A DNA stretch of 64,000 nucleotides from Caenorhabditis elegans. Its lineage: Eukaryota > Nematoda > Chromadorea > Rhabditida > Rhabditidae. The position numbers were made by a program, and so were the translations under genes. The notes under the pieces are model-generated. The model ran no database searches and was not told the origin of the DNA. It worked only from the letters and a program-made list of their open reading frames with translations. Location of the stretch: assembly GCF_000002985.6 (NCBI RefSeq), contig NC_003281.10, forward strand, positions 10,044,001-10,108,000. The letters run 5' to 3'. Within the stretch, counting starts at the first letter, position 1. Every line of letters begins with the position of its first letter. Of this stretch, positions 24,884 through 37,512 are shown piece after piece.

Positions 24884-25344
24884 TATCAATGTTTATTGTC
24901 ATGACAAAAATATTCTGAGATTATTTATCAGTTTATATAATTTTCTAGAGGCTTTATTGAGTTGTAAGCGATTTTTGTTTCTTTTTTTCCTTTTTTTGTT
25001 CTGATTTTCATTTTTAACATTTTTCTTCATATGCGGAATATTTTATTAAAATTAATTCCCACCGCCCCCCGCCCCCCAATTTCCAAAATCTCATTCACAA
25101 GACTTGTCGTTCTCTTTTCTCATTTCTTGGTATTTTTCGCATCAATTGTTTCGTTCTTATGGAAATACTTTCTTTTTCATATTAAAGTTTTGTTAAAAGT
25201 GAATTTATTTTAAGAATTATTTTTTGATTTTATCGGTTCGATACCGTTTTTAATATCTGTGCTTTTGTTTGAAAAATCTCGTATTTTATGCATATTTTCT
25301 GACGAATTCCATGTTCCAGACGCGGAATTTTTCGATTTTTGCAT

Positions 25345-25511
25345 TAAAAATACGATACTGATCTCGACACGACTTTTTTTGGTTAAAATTGGAAAGATAT
25401 GCGCCTTTAAACATTACTGTAGTTTCAAAATTACCGTACTTTTTAAAGGCGCAAGCCTTTAAATAAATTTTAATAAAAATTCCGACCGTGTCGAGACCAG
25501 GCACCGTATTT
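25345..25511. repeat. Foldback repeat between ekl-6 and the importin gene
   Basis: Arms AAATACGATACTGATCTCG and CGAGACCAGGCACCGTATTT face each other around GGCGCAAGCCTTTAAA. It lies in the 700 bp spacer just before the importin start, so its folding could affect the upstream 3' UTR or the promoter. Confidence 0.8.
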
Positions 25512-25582
25512 TGGGCGCAAAAGTCATAAATTTTCGCACCTTAAACAAAATAAAATATATTTCAGGATAGTTTCCAGGTCGA

Positions 25583-28500
25583 ATGGCCGTAGTTTCTCTA
25601 GATTCTGATCTACTAATAGCCACAATCAATGAATTTTACACAACAACAGATGAGCACAGAAGACATGAAATTGATGCGATTTTATGTCGATTCAAGACTG
25701 GTTAGGGATTTTTCTTTTGAAAATTTAGTCTTAAAATCCGAAAAAAATCGAATTAAAATGAACAATCCAATTTTTTGATTAAAATTCATTTTTGAATTCC
25801 CTCCAAAATCACTGATTGGTCTTGTAGTTCTCTTTTTGGAGGGAATTTAGACCAACATTTTCTGAATTTAAGAGTATTCCGGGCTTTTGGAAATAATTTT
25901 GAATTTCTTCAGACTATGAATGTATGCAAACAGTTGGAGCATGTATGAGAATTATCAGTCAACCTACAAGCTCATCAATTGTCAGATATTTCGGTGCAGT
26001 GGCTCTTTACGATGTGATTCGAGTACGAAGTGAAGAGTGTATTGCAAATGAGGCAGTGGTTAGAATAAAATCTCGATTTTGAGAAAAAATTAATTATTTT
26101 ATATTTACAGCAATTAAGCTTGAAAACATTTCTGATTGATAGCTTAAAATCTGGAGCCTATGCTCAAACAACATCAGTTTTGAATAAGCTTTCTGCTGCA
26201 CTTGCTCTCTTTTCTCTATACTGTGTACCTGATCTCTGGCCGACGCCTGTTCAAGATCTGACACCGACACTCGCAGGATCTCCCGAAATATTGTTAAAGT
26301 GAGATAATTCTATGGATTTAAAATTGATTGTATCAAGATTGCAGAGTACTTTCCGATATGGCAGCTGAGTTTTCGCATGTCACAATGCCATTGACACAGA
26401 GGAGTAAACTGAAAGGCGAATTGCACAAATTCTCCGAGGTTTTTTCCAGAAAAAAAAATCGAAAAACGAAATTTTTCCGAATTTTAGAAGACCGAAAAAT
26501 TGAAAAAAAAATTTAGAAAATTAACAGAAAAATGCAATTTCTTTTTCCAATATTTTTAAAAATAAATATTGAAAAGAAAAAACATGAGCCGAAAAATATA
26601 ATTTTCTTCTTAAAAAAAGGCAAAATGGCTGAAATTTCGGGTCTCGTTAGGTATTTGGCGCCAAAACCGTAGATTCAAACGTTTTCAAGCATTTTTTCAC
26701 TTTTTTTCTCATGATTTTAAATCGAAACTCATGAAAAAAAGATCACAAATATTAAAATGAACCTATCTTATTCTTTTTTCAACTTTTCATGCGTTTTTAC
26801 GCAATTTCTACACAAAAATCATGAAAAACATCGGGAAAAACCACGAAAAAGGCGAAAAATGCTTTAAAAAATTATTTTTTTGAGTGCATTTTTCTGCGAT
26901 CTAATAATAAATCAACCATTAGTTTTATAACAATAAAAAAAATAATTTCAGAATATAATAAGCGTACTAGCAGTCGTACTTCGCGGCGGTGACACCTCTT
27001 CAATCACAAAACAAGCAGCTGTGGAATGTGTTGAACAATGGTTAAGATTACCTGGAATGGCTCTTGATCAATGGACTCATGTATTATCAGACGTCCTTGG
27101 AGCAGTAGTTCAGGATTGGTTTGTGCAGAAAAATATTAAATTTTAAAAGATCATTAAACATTTAATATTTGCAGCACTGCTCTCGCGAGCATTCTGGATA
27201 TTATTGCGGAAAACGACGAATTCCATCGAAATTCCACCCTTATCATTAGCATTTGTCAATACATTTGTTTCAACGTTTCCGGTAAAATTGAAGAAGAACT
27301 AGGTGCGGATGCATCGAGTGAAGAAATTGCGACACTGGTGGCTGCCACGTGTAGTGTCTCTGAAAACTCTGTGCCAACACTTGTCGAGTGTGCAGCTCAA
27401 GGGGGAGATTCGGAGCTTGTAATGTGAGTTTTTTGGAATATTTTGCAATAAATGTCGGAAAGCAGTACCTAATATAACTGTCTAAAAAATTTTAGATTTT
27501 TTTCTGGATTTTACAACAAAAAAAATTGTTTTGCAGGGAAATGTTTGATTTAATCTGTCAAATTTTTATTCATTTTTCCGTAAAAAACTCGATAATCCTT
27601 GTCAAAAGTTCGATAAATTCGATAAAAATTAATTTAATATTTTTTCGGGAAAATGTCTGCAAAATCTTGAAAATCATTCAATTGCGCGGGATTTCAAAGA
27701 TAATTCGGAACGTTCCAATTTATTTTTGCTGCAAAATTTAAAAAAAAATCATAAAAATTTAAGAAAAATTCTATAAACTTTTGTGGCGAAAAATAAATAC
27801 AAAATACAATTTATTTCAGACGTCTATCACAAGTAATGCAAGTTCTTGCGAATATGCAAGGACAATATCCATTAGAAGAAATAGTCTCAGATCTTCCTTC
27901 AATTTATTTCATTACACTACGAACTGAAATCATGCAGACAATCAATTCTGGAATTCAAATTGATAAACAAATTCTTAGCCAAATCGGTCAAATCTATGCA
28001 AAAATTCTTGAAATGTCAATAAAAAAGCTCGCGTTTCCATCAAAAGAGATATGGCTCAGTTGGAATCTTGAAGAACGAGAACAATTTGAATCATATCGAA
28101 AGACTCGAAGTGAAGCTTCTTATGATTCTTATCACTTTTCTGCGGCTGGAACTCTTGATTTTTTGAATCAAACATTGGAGCAGGCACTTGGTGCTGGTGA
28201 TGTTAATAGGTAATTTTTCAGAAAAATCGAAAAACAAAAATTTAATCAGAAAATCGGAAAAAAATATTTTTAAAAATGTACGGAAAAGTCGATAGATTCG
28301 TTTTAAAAAAATGCCCACTTGGATTTTAAAAAATTATTTAAAATTGCAAAGAAACCCATAGAAAATTAGATTTTTTTTATATCAAAAAATTGAAAATTAA
28401 AATCCTCAACACTTTCTGGTCGTTTTGCTATTTTTTTCTTGCATTTTTATGTGAAAAATTGTGAGATTTTTCTATTTTCGATTGAAAAAACCAAAACTTT

Positions 28501-31500
28501 TCGTTTTTTTTTTGGTTTGCCAAAAATTTTAATCCAATATATGTTTGCAACAAAAAATACTTCAAAAATCCGAATTTTGCCACAGAAAACATTTTTCGGG
28601 AAAAAAAAACCTATTTTCCAAAAAACCAAAAAAAATACAAATTTTCAAAAAAAAGCAACAACAAAAACCTAAAACCCAACTTTGTAAAATGAAAACCAAA
28701 AAAAAAATTCCAATTTTCCCAACATTTTATATTTTCCAGAACGGAGTCGTGTATCTTCCAATGGGAATGTGTAGCTGATTATCTCGGGGAAACCGATTAC
28801 ACAGCCATACTAAAATGCCTTGAAATGTGTGCTTCATCTCAATTATCTGCACCACCACCGTCCACATCTTCTTCTTCTTCTGATAAAATCGATATTGATT
28901 TGAATCGTCGTGGCGAGACCCTTATGAGACTTTTCTATTCTTTGTCACATTTAATTCAAGAACATGAACAAGCCAAAGAGCTCGAGTGTGCTCTAATTCC
29001 AATAATTTTGACATATGTTTCGACAAGAATTCCAAGTGTCAGGCAAGCAATTGATACGTTACAGAAATTTAGTGAGGATCGGCCAGAGAGTTTGGATGTG
29101 AGTGTTTTTTTTAGAAAAAATTAAAAATTTTCGATTTTACGGTTTTTTGAAAAAAAAAATTTTAATTTTCCAATACTTTTGTCAATTTTTGAAAGACCTT
29201 TTTAATAATTTTCACAAAAAATCTACTTTTTTTTGATTAATCCGTAGTTTTCAGGTCTTTTCCGTATTTTTTCCAGTTTCTAAATTTTTTTGAAATGGAA
29301 AAAAATGAAGAAAAAGTACGGATTTTACAAAAATGTGTTTAATTTTATAAAAAAAATTTTTAAATAAAAAAACACAGAAATTATTGAAAAAACAGAATTA
29401 TTCCGAAAAATCAGAAAACTGGAAAAAATGTAAAAAATGTAGTGAAAAAGACGAGAAAACTAAAAATTTATCAGAAATATGTTGATTTTGACGGAAAAAA
29501 TATGTAAAAAATTGAAAAATGATAGGAATTTATTGAAAAGTTGAAAACAAACATTTTCTATCAAAACTAAAAAATGTATCAAAACCTTAACAAGAAATCT
29601 AACTTCTCCAGAACCCAAAAAATTAGAATTTTTTCTTCCTTGTGACTAAAAATCGAGTGTTTTGAAAACATTAGTGAACAATTATTTGGTGCCAAAAATT
29701 GATAAAATTAGTAAATAAAAAAAAATTTTTTAATACGGTAAATTGAAGTCCCCAATGTACAAAATTCCAGATAATTGGGGAACAAATCTCAACAACATGC
29801 TACGAGTTTTTCAATTCTTCAAATGCACGTGATTCGGATCGATTAGCAGCTCTAAAATGTATTGGATATGTTTTATCGAGAAGAAAACCGTCTGAAACTA
29901 TGGTAGAATGTAGATTTTCTTAGATTTTTCGAAACATTCGTATTTTCAGAAAATCATTGGTCAAATTTTGAGTCAGCAGAACATTAATGAACCAGGAATT
30001 GATGATCAAACCAGACATCGACGATATGCATTCCAGATTAACACTTTTTCCGCTTTGTTCGCCAGTTTAACCAATAAAAAAGGTAAGCAGTAACAGAGAA
30101 AAATGATTTATTTTTCGAAAAAAAAAATCTGGAAAAAACCAGAAAAAAGCTTTAAAAAAACTGTTTATTTTCAAATAAAAACGCTTTTTTCACGAAAAAC
30201 TCTTAAAATTCTGTTGAACTGTCGATATGTAACTATTCACATTTTTTAATAACTAGATTGCGAATTTTTTAAAATTTTTGAATACAAACAATACGAACAA
30301 AAGACAACATTTTGCTTTTTTCGCTTTTTTTCAAAAAAAAAAAGTTTGAAAGAAAACGAAAAATTCCCCGAACCTGTTGTAAACTGCAAAACTTGATAAT
30401 TTTTAATTTTTACATCTTTCTTTTTTTTTTTTAATTCTGTTAACCAAATTTTTAAGTTTTACTTTTTTTTCCAAAAGTACATTCGAAATTATATGCAAAA
30501 CTATGCTTAAAATTTTTTTTCAAAGTTTCCCGTTTCAAACATAAAATTTTCGCATTTTTTCAGATTCCAACTCAACGTCACTTGGAGAAAATGATGAAGA
30601 ACCGACTATAGTTCAATTGCTTTGTGAGGCGATTCCGGTTTTTGAAACACTATGTAGTGGTGGAAGTGGATTGGATGGAAGCAATAGTGGTTCACTTATT
30701 CAAGAAGTTTGTAAAGCTGTACGATCAGCACTGACATCTCTACCAGAACACTATCTACCTTCGTTTTTCCCATTTATTGTTTCACTTCTCAATTCGTCTC
30801 TATTTGTAACAGAATCAGTTATTGCGGCTTGTGCACTTGCAAAATCTACGGTTTTGGTACGTTTTTTTATGTTTGCAGCACGTTTATAGTTTTTTATGTT
30901 CCAGCAATGCGGATCGCTCGTTGGTGTGGATATGGCAAATGCATTTGCACAATGGATTCTGGCGTTCGAACAACATGTAGAGTCGCCACAAGTTGATGAA
31001 TATCTCCAGCTGATCTACCAAGTTGTGCGGAAAAATTGGAAAATGATTAGAAAGTTCCCAGATCCATCGATGGCCGCATTTCAGTCTTCTCTTAAAATTT
31101 GTAGTTTTGTGAGTGAAGCATAAAAACATTTTAAAAACCTTTCAAAATCGAATTTCAGATAATCCTCAACTCGTCTGTTCCAACTGAAGTTCGAAGTGCT
31201 TCTCAGATTCTTGCGGCTCTTGCCACCTATGCCACTTCCCATGATGACGTTGCAATGAAATCAACGTTCGCCGAGAATGGTCCAATTTTGATTCGTGCTG
31301 TATTTCGAAGAGTACAAGGAGAGCTAATGCGGCCGACTGTTGAAGCATTGGCTGATATTCTTCTCTTTTACTTTAAAGAGTTCACCACAGACACAAGGTA
31401 CAGCAATTTTTATCCAGACTCTAAATTTTGGGTTTTGCGCCGAAAATACGGTACCCAGTCTCGACAACGTGTGTGTTCCTTTGAAGAAAAATCCCAGCAC

Positions 31501-31849
31501 CGAAAGTTTGAAATTACAGTACCCTCCAAAGGCGCACGTCTTTTTGCAATTTACACAAAAAGCGTGCCGAGACCGGGTACCGTATTTGTGGCACAAAAAA
31601 ACACAAGATTCCGCGTCCGGGAGATATATAAGACTAAACTTGAATAGGACATGTTTAAAGTTATGATATAGCTATTTAAAGTTCACACCATCCTTAAATC
31701 TATTTTCCAGAACACTAATAAGTGGAGAACCATACGGGACATCAGCCCTTGTAACATCCATGTTTCGAGAAATTGGAAATCCGCGAAACTTCAAGCAACA
31801 AACGATTCGCTTCAATTTGGCCGCTCTTCGCGATCCGGGATCCATCTAG
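25583..31849 (+). CDS. Importin-13 / transportin-3 family nuclear transport receptor
   Basis: It carries cargo across nuclear pores under RanGTP control. Fourteen exons (25583-25700, 25913-26058, 26111-26298, 26345-26438, 26952-27118, 27175-27423, 27820-28209, 28740-29097, 29771-29902, 29950-30082, 30564-30856, 30905-31108, 31159-31397, 31711-31849) give 949 residues, close to importin-13 (about 960). The N-terminus is importin-beta-like (LIATINEFY...). Later parts have HEAT-like pairs, DQWTHVLSDVLGAVVQDC, a segment YLGETDYTAILKCLEM, and the C-terminus GNPRNFKQQTIRFNLAALRDP. A serine run near residue 480 is low complexity. Introns carry AT-rich filler and a foldback repeat. TTTCCAG lies 5 bp before the ATG. 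Confidence 0.85.
25792..25848. repeat. Short inverted repeat (MITE-like), TTGAATTCCCTCCAAAA ends
   Basis: The left end TTGAATTCCCTCCAAAA is mirrored by TTTTTGGAGGGAATTT within about 57 bp, with ACTGATTGG inside. It lies in the first intron of the importin gene. Copies sit at 32201-32282 and 35804-35916. Confidence 0.7.
31441..31593. repeat. Foldback repeat in the last importin intron
   Basis: AAATACGGTACCCAGTCTCG faces CGAGACCGGGTACCGTATTT, with TCCAAAGGCGCACG inside. Same family as 19048-19245. The structure fills most of the intron 31398-31710. Confidence 0.85.
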
Positions 31850-32200
31850 TCATATTTAGTACAAATCATCTATAATCCTACTATTGTTTAAATTTCTTTT
31901 CCTGTTATCTAGTAACCGTTTGTTTTTTTTTCTCATTGTGTGACGAGTATTTCCAGTGTGCCCTTTCAATTTATGTAATCGCGTGTGTGAATTTTTGTTT
32001 TTGAGATTAATAATTATTAAATACATTGATTTATTTGTAAAGAAGGTGTGTTGAATTGTTGAGAACTCGAATACAAGAAAATTCATGAACGGGGTTTGAA
32101 GAATAAGATCTAATCCGTAGTTGTACAGGGTTTTGGTGAAGATAAATATTTGCCAAAAAAGGAGAATTGCGATATTCAAAAAAACAGGATTTTCATTTTT

Positions 32201-32282
32201 TTTTGAATTGCCACCAATCAGCTATTTTGCTCCGCCTACTTCGAAGACGCTGATTGGTTGGCATTTTGGAGGGAATTCAAAA
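32201..32282. repeat. MITE-like inverted repeat, second copy
   Basis: TTGAATTGCCACCAATCAGC pairs with CTGATTGGTTGGCATTTTGG and GGGAATTCAA. It lies just past the 3' end of the Myb/SANT-like gene. Confidence 0.7.
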
Positions 32283-32397
32283 CCCATAAAATTGGTTGAA
32301 GAACATGTAAACTTATGTTTAAAAATCGGCGATTCGCAGAAATCAATTTGCACGTGAAATATGATATATAAAAGAGGGTGAGGATCATGGATCATGA

Positions 32398-34215
32398 TCA
32401 AGTGGAGAAAATTCTAATTGTCGATTTAATTTGAGGATCTGGCGAGGTATTCATTGATTCGGCGAGCTGGATTTCGAATATTTTCGCCGCATTCTGCTCC
32501 TGGACGGTCACTATAAGTTTGTGTGTTAATTAGATCAGGAATAGTTTTTTAGAACCTACTGGAATAATTAATGATTCTCTGAATTTGAGTGGTTTCATCC
32601 TCATCCATCGGGAAATCTTCATCATCTTCATTTTTATAATCAACTGCAACTTCCATAGCTTCTTCTGCCACTGATGATGATGATGATTCATTATTCAGTT
32701 CATGTTTGAATTCTCTAAAACACCAATTTTCAAGAATATATTTCAAAGGTTCTCTAGATTTCTTACTCGTAATGTCTTCGTTTATAATTTGAGAACGCCT
32801 TTTTGACTTGGTCATTTAGTAGATCACCCAGCTGAGCACCGTACTTTGAATTGAGCTTGCTTGTTATCTGATTCCACATCATTGTTCTTCTCTCATTCAC
32901 TACCGAAGAACGGCATCTGATAAAGATTGATTATTTGCAAGTTTGTATGTTCAAGCCTCCCAAGTCGTTGGTTTAGAAATCTAAACATTAGATTTTTTTT
33001 AGCAACTAGGTAGTTGAACATTTTCTATTTGGATCTCCTCTTTTCGATAACATTAAATATATCTGAGATAGATCCTGATTAAGTTGAAAACAATGGTTCA
33101 GGTTAGTAGTGTTGGAATACCTATACCTATACCTATACCTATACCTATACCTATACCTATACCTATACCAAAAAATCCTAATTCTGGTAGATTCCACTTT
33201 GACTCACTTGGTTTCTCTGTCCAATCCCGATAATTGTGTGTATTGTTTTGTGGACTCTACCAAGAAATACAGTCTCTCGGCTCTCAAAGCTTCCAATCTT
33301 TTTTCCTCGGCAAGCTCCTCCGCATTGTCTAAATCTTTCGACGGAGTTGATGGTGGAGTTGGAAAGAATTTGGGCGGCGATGGAGATACGGTATCGCGTC
33401 CAATGGATAACTCAGGGGGATTGAAGGGGATCTCACTGGAAATACATGAACTCAGATTTAGAAATATAAGATTATTAACCTAATTCTTGGAAATCGGCCC
33501 TTCCAGTAATCAGCCAATTTTTTGGTTCCACCAACTGTTATTTTTTCAAGTCTTCCAGAAAACTCTTTGTTAATATCCGCTGTAATTTTTATCCAAATTT
33601 TGTTTCTTTCTTTGTTGTGAAATTTTCGTCTTGATTGAGCTTTATCCTGAAACTTGATTGAGGATAAAATTAGCATTCCGATAGTTTTCTCACAGATAGA
33701 ATAGGATGATCCGTGAACATTTCGAAGATCCGTTTTCCACGGCGACAACGAAGGAGCATGCATTGGGCAAGGCTTAAAGGTGAAACAATAAAAACGTGTA
33801 CACCAGGGGTGAGCGGCGTATTTGCCGAATTTGCCGAGCTCGGCAATTTTTGAAATTTGCCGCACACGCCTGATTCAAACGAAGGTGTCAGCTACTTTCT
33901 GCCTACGTGCCTACCTATGTTCCTACCCAAAAACATGAATGTATACCAATAAAAAATTTGCTCAAACTATATGTACCGTTTAAATGTTTCAAAGTGCTGT
34001 ACTTACGAAGTTTTGCTTCTTCTAATAGCATTTGAATGTCCTGGAACCATATTTTGAAATTGGCCACACTGATCGGAAAGTCCAATTTCTGATTTTACAC
34101 TTTTGATGACGGAGTTTATAGAACTGAAATTCCAGTTTATTCATATTAAACTGGCCAGTATTCCAACTTACTCTTCAATTTTCATTGTCTCGAATACAGT
34201 ATTTTGAGTCATCAT
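32398..34215 (-). CDS. Protein with two Myb/SANT-like DNA-binding domains
   Basis: Exons 34172-34215, 34007-34123, 33694-33772, 33480-33646, 33208-33435, 32767-32916, 32560-32714 and 32398-32510 are phase-consistent and give about 350 residues. The first domain (about residues 55-130) has the Myb/SANT-like layout: FEMFTDHPILS, then RRKFHNKERNKIWIKI, then KKLADYWKGR. A Pro/Ser linker follows. A second, similar domain runs from RLYFLVESTKQY through RRTMMWNQITSKLN to VKKAFSNYKRRHYE, then an acidic tail. It is probably a nuclear DNA-binding regulator. The last donor is ambiguous: 32560 (GTAGGT) is better, while 32556 gives a different tail ending at 32426. The true start could lie further upstream. 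Confidence 0.72.
33118..33169. repeat. Hexanucleotide microsatellite (CTATAC)n
   Basis: About eight to nine clean copies, inside the intron 32917-33207 of the Myb/SANT-like gene. It is not the worm telomere unit TTAGGC. The purity suggests a length-variable locus. Confidence 0.95.
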
Positions 34216-35803
34216 TTTAATAACTAGTTGAAAATCTGCAAAGCTCTGAAAATTATTTCAAATAAAAACGATTCGAGTTTCTTCAAATTCAATAATAGAA
34301 AACAAGTGTGACGGAGGGAAAAGAGGAAAACTGATGGAATTTTGTAATTTCTCTTGTAAATGTTTTGATTATTTTGGGGAGGGACAAGGGGCGAGAAACG
34401 GAGAAAAAGAAATGGTTGTTGTGTCATAAGGGGGGAAATAGTAGCTAAAATACCGACTGTGGATGGATGTTTATACTAGGACACCTGTCAATTTCGTGGG
34501 ATGTTTTGAGTATGGAGAGCTGTAGAGGAATAGGTAAAGGCTAGGTTTTCGACTAGGTTTGACTAGGTCTTATTGAAAGAACCACATACATTGTTGCACT
34601 GAGTTGCTCCAAAAGATCCAAAAAAAGATTTTCGTCTAACATTTTTTATTAGTGGGGGTATTTTAAAGACGTACCTCCGTACTTGTCTTCAATGTATATT
34701 TAACCATCTCAAGGTTAGATATTTGAAAAATGTGTACACACAACTCTGGTAATGGCAACATTAAGGGGTACGGTAGGATCTGAGAAACTCTTTGTGTAAT
34801 TTATTTTATGTATGAGAAAAGGTAAGTACGGGAGGGATTTAGGAGTTTTGAGGTAAGAATAAGTTCATTAGCAATTGCAATACTAATAAAATAATATCTA
34901 GGTTGGCATTAACTGCTCTTGCTCCCATTGTATGTGAGGTGAAAATGAAGCCCGAGACCGGCGATAAGAGTTCGACAGAGTGGATGGAATGAGGGGTGGG
35001 AAATGAACAAAATGAGCATATGATTGACAGGTGGCAACTTGTAGAAATGGAATGAAGCAAAAAGGGAGATTGAGTGAAAATACATCCACAGAGATTACAC
35101 ATCTGGGCAAACGCTGGATAAATTTATTCGAGAACATTCGAATTTGGACATTGAGTTTTGAAAGTGGAAGTATTTCTTTTGTGAACGTGGAAATAACTTC
35201 ATAATATCAAACAGCTCCCGAAAGCCACGTGGTGTCAGAGTGTCCCATGTCGGTTTGATCTACGTAGATCTACAAGAATCGCGGGAATTTAGACGCACTC
35301 TTCTCAACTGATTTCGCATGGTTAAGAACGTGCTGACGTCACATTTTACTGTGGAAAAAGTTACCGCGGTTTTTTGTAGCTGGGACAACTTGACACCACG
35401 TGGAAAGCTGAACTTTTTTTTTGGTGTTATTGTCGTAGTTCGGTTAACTCAACTATGTTTATGAAAATAAACAATGGTAGAGAAGTACCAGAAAATCGAT
35501 AAATTGTTTAAAAAAAACCAAGAAATGGGCGGGCCCTGTCCATCAATTAATTAATAGTACTGAATTAATTAATTTAACCTGTATAGCAATACAATCTAGT
35601 AGGTATAAAACGAGATAGTAACAACCGTTTTGAATCTAGATTTTGAATTTTTAACCGTAGGCGGAAAATATTATAAAAATAACTGAAAATAGGCTCCGCT
35701 CATATATTGGTTTCTGAAAGACCACGTGTTGATGGGGATTTTGCTTTAAAATACCACAAAATGGAAAAAATATAATGATAATCTCTAATATGAATTTCTC
35801 TCT

Positions 35804-35916
35804 ATTTGAATTCCCTCCAAAATAAGAACTATATGACCAATGAGCAGTCCGCTCCGCCCACTTTTCAACCAATCATACGTAGTGGGTGTGGTTTCTCATT
35901 TTAGAGGGAATTCAAA
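35804..35916. repeat. MITE-like inverted repeat, third copy
   Basis: TTTGAATTCCCTCCAAAAT at the left and ATTTTAGAGGGAATTCAAA at the right, with CCAATGAGC and CAACCAATCA inside. It is the longest of the three copies and shows both ends well. Confidence 0.8.
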
Positions 35917-36483
35917 CAGAGATTAGCCCTAATTTTAAAATCGTGTTTTTTCAAAAGTTGGTTTTTTTTGTATTTCAATATTTCTTCCGTTTTTCTTGTG
36001 GAGAATCTGAAAATTAGAAACACTTTGATAATGAATATGTTTATTTTCACTTCAAATCATATACATACAACTTTATACATGCTCCGGCTCTTTAACTTTC
36101 GATGCTTATCAGTTTTCGTTCGTTTTTTTTTCCAGCAGTACACTAAAATAAAATTATAGTGCCATCAAAAAAAAGACTGATAAGTTATTTTTGTAAAAGA
36201 TGAGAAGCTGCTGTCAATCAGCTGAAAAGGTGAGAAAACGACCAAAATTTATAAATATTTTTGAAAATTGAAGCAATTTCCATGGAAATGTTCCTCCTAC
36301 GGCACTTCGAAGAGAAGAACACAAACACACAAAAATGTGTGTGTGCTCCGCCAAAAATTTAACGTCTTTCTCCTTGACAACACTTTTTTGTTCAAGAAGC
36401 AGTTCGGGAAGAATTCTGAAAATTCTGCATACTTTTCCATGGGTTACTGTATTACGGGAACATAAAAGTCTAAGAATGCTTAT

Positions 36484-36764
36484 TGCACAACATATTTGAC
36501 GCGCAAAATATCTCGAAGCGAAAACTACAGTAATTCTTTGAATGACTATTGTAGCTCTTGTGTCGATTTACGGGCTCAATTTTCGAATTGAATTTTTTTC
36601 ATATTTTATGTTCTTAGAAAAAAATTTTTTTCGATTAATAAATGATTTTAAATACTTTATTTCAAAAATCGTGCCCGTAAATCGGCCCAGAGGCTACAGT
36701 AGTAACTTAAAGGGTTACTGTAGTTTTCGCTACGAGATATTTTGCGCGTCAAATATGTTGCACA
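36484..36764. repeat. 281 bp foldback element with nested arms
   Basis: The outer arms, starting TGCACAACATATTTGACGCG and ending in the reverse (CGCGTCAAATATGTTGCACA), pair over about 50 bp including a CGAAAACTACAGTAA stretch. Inner arms (CGATTTACGGGC and GCCCGTAAATCG) pair too. It is a typical non-autonomous inverted-repeat element. Confidence 0.85.
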
Positions 36765-37512
36765 AGACGCACTCCTTGGATTTTTTGTTATTGTTTAAAA
36801 TATTTTAAAATGTTGAAAATTGTGTAATTATGATAAAAAAACGTTTTAATCATTTATTCGAAATTAATGAGAAACTTTTGAAAAATTGAAAGATAATTTA
36901 TTAAACATCGACTCCGTCTTCGTACATGCCGTCAATTCTTCGTGAATCTGAATGTTGATTTTCAGAGCCCCTTCGAAACACGGCTGCGAGAAAATCCAAT
37001 TCGGCTTGTTCTTACGGTAGATGCTTGCTGAAAATTAAAGAGAATTTGACATGATAGGGACGTTATTTTTGAAATCGACATGGAAACTCGCTCCACGGTC
37101 AATTGAAAAATCCCCGCCTATTACATTTGGGTCTCGTTAGGTATTTGGCAGCAAAACCGTAAATTCAAACGTCTTCGCATTTTTTGTTATGTTTTCCGTT
37201 TTTAATAATTTTTATGTCGAAATTTATGAAAAAACATTGAAACACACCCGAAAAAGCTGTGGAATAATATCCCGAAAATCTGAAAATTCGCTCGAAAACT
37301 TGAAAATTCTATTCGGAAGTCTGACGAATTTGTTCAAAAATCTGCATCTTTTTGTATACTCTATTTCTGTGCGTTTTTTGTGTGTGTTTTTGAAAAATCC
37401 ACGGTTGTCGCTGAAATAGTTTTTGTTCTATCGAAAAGCAATAAAAAAAAACAAAATTTTCATTTAAAAAAAAAGCGGTAACAATAGCAAAAAAAAAGAA
37501 TTGCAATAACAT

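Larger units (their letters stand above)
34216..37512. other. Gene-free spacer with foldback elements
   Basis: No supported gene in about 3.3 kb. It contains the MITE-like copy at 35804-35916 and the larger foldback at 36484-36764. Around 37130-37175 the string GGGTCTCGTTAGGTATTTGGC recurs from 26640. The region 34840-35110 has open minus-strand frames with no coding pattern. It lies upstream of the Myb/SANT-like gene and downstream of the gene ending at 37513. Confidence 0.5.

Noticed and set aside
33006..33108. Alternative last exon for the Myb/SANT-like gene ending at about 33057
   Set aside because: Possible by phase, but joining 33208 to 32916 also fits phase and continues a recognisable second domain, so it is preferred.
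33118..33169. Possible internal telomere repeat
   Set aside because: The worm telomere unit is TTAGGC; this is CTATAC.
33109..33483. Plus-strand open frame starting with repeated Leu-Tyr
   Set aside because: The repeat is the (CTATAC)n microsatellite; the rest is the reverse strand of a real exon of the Myb/SANT-like gene.
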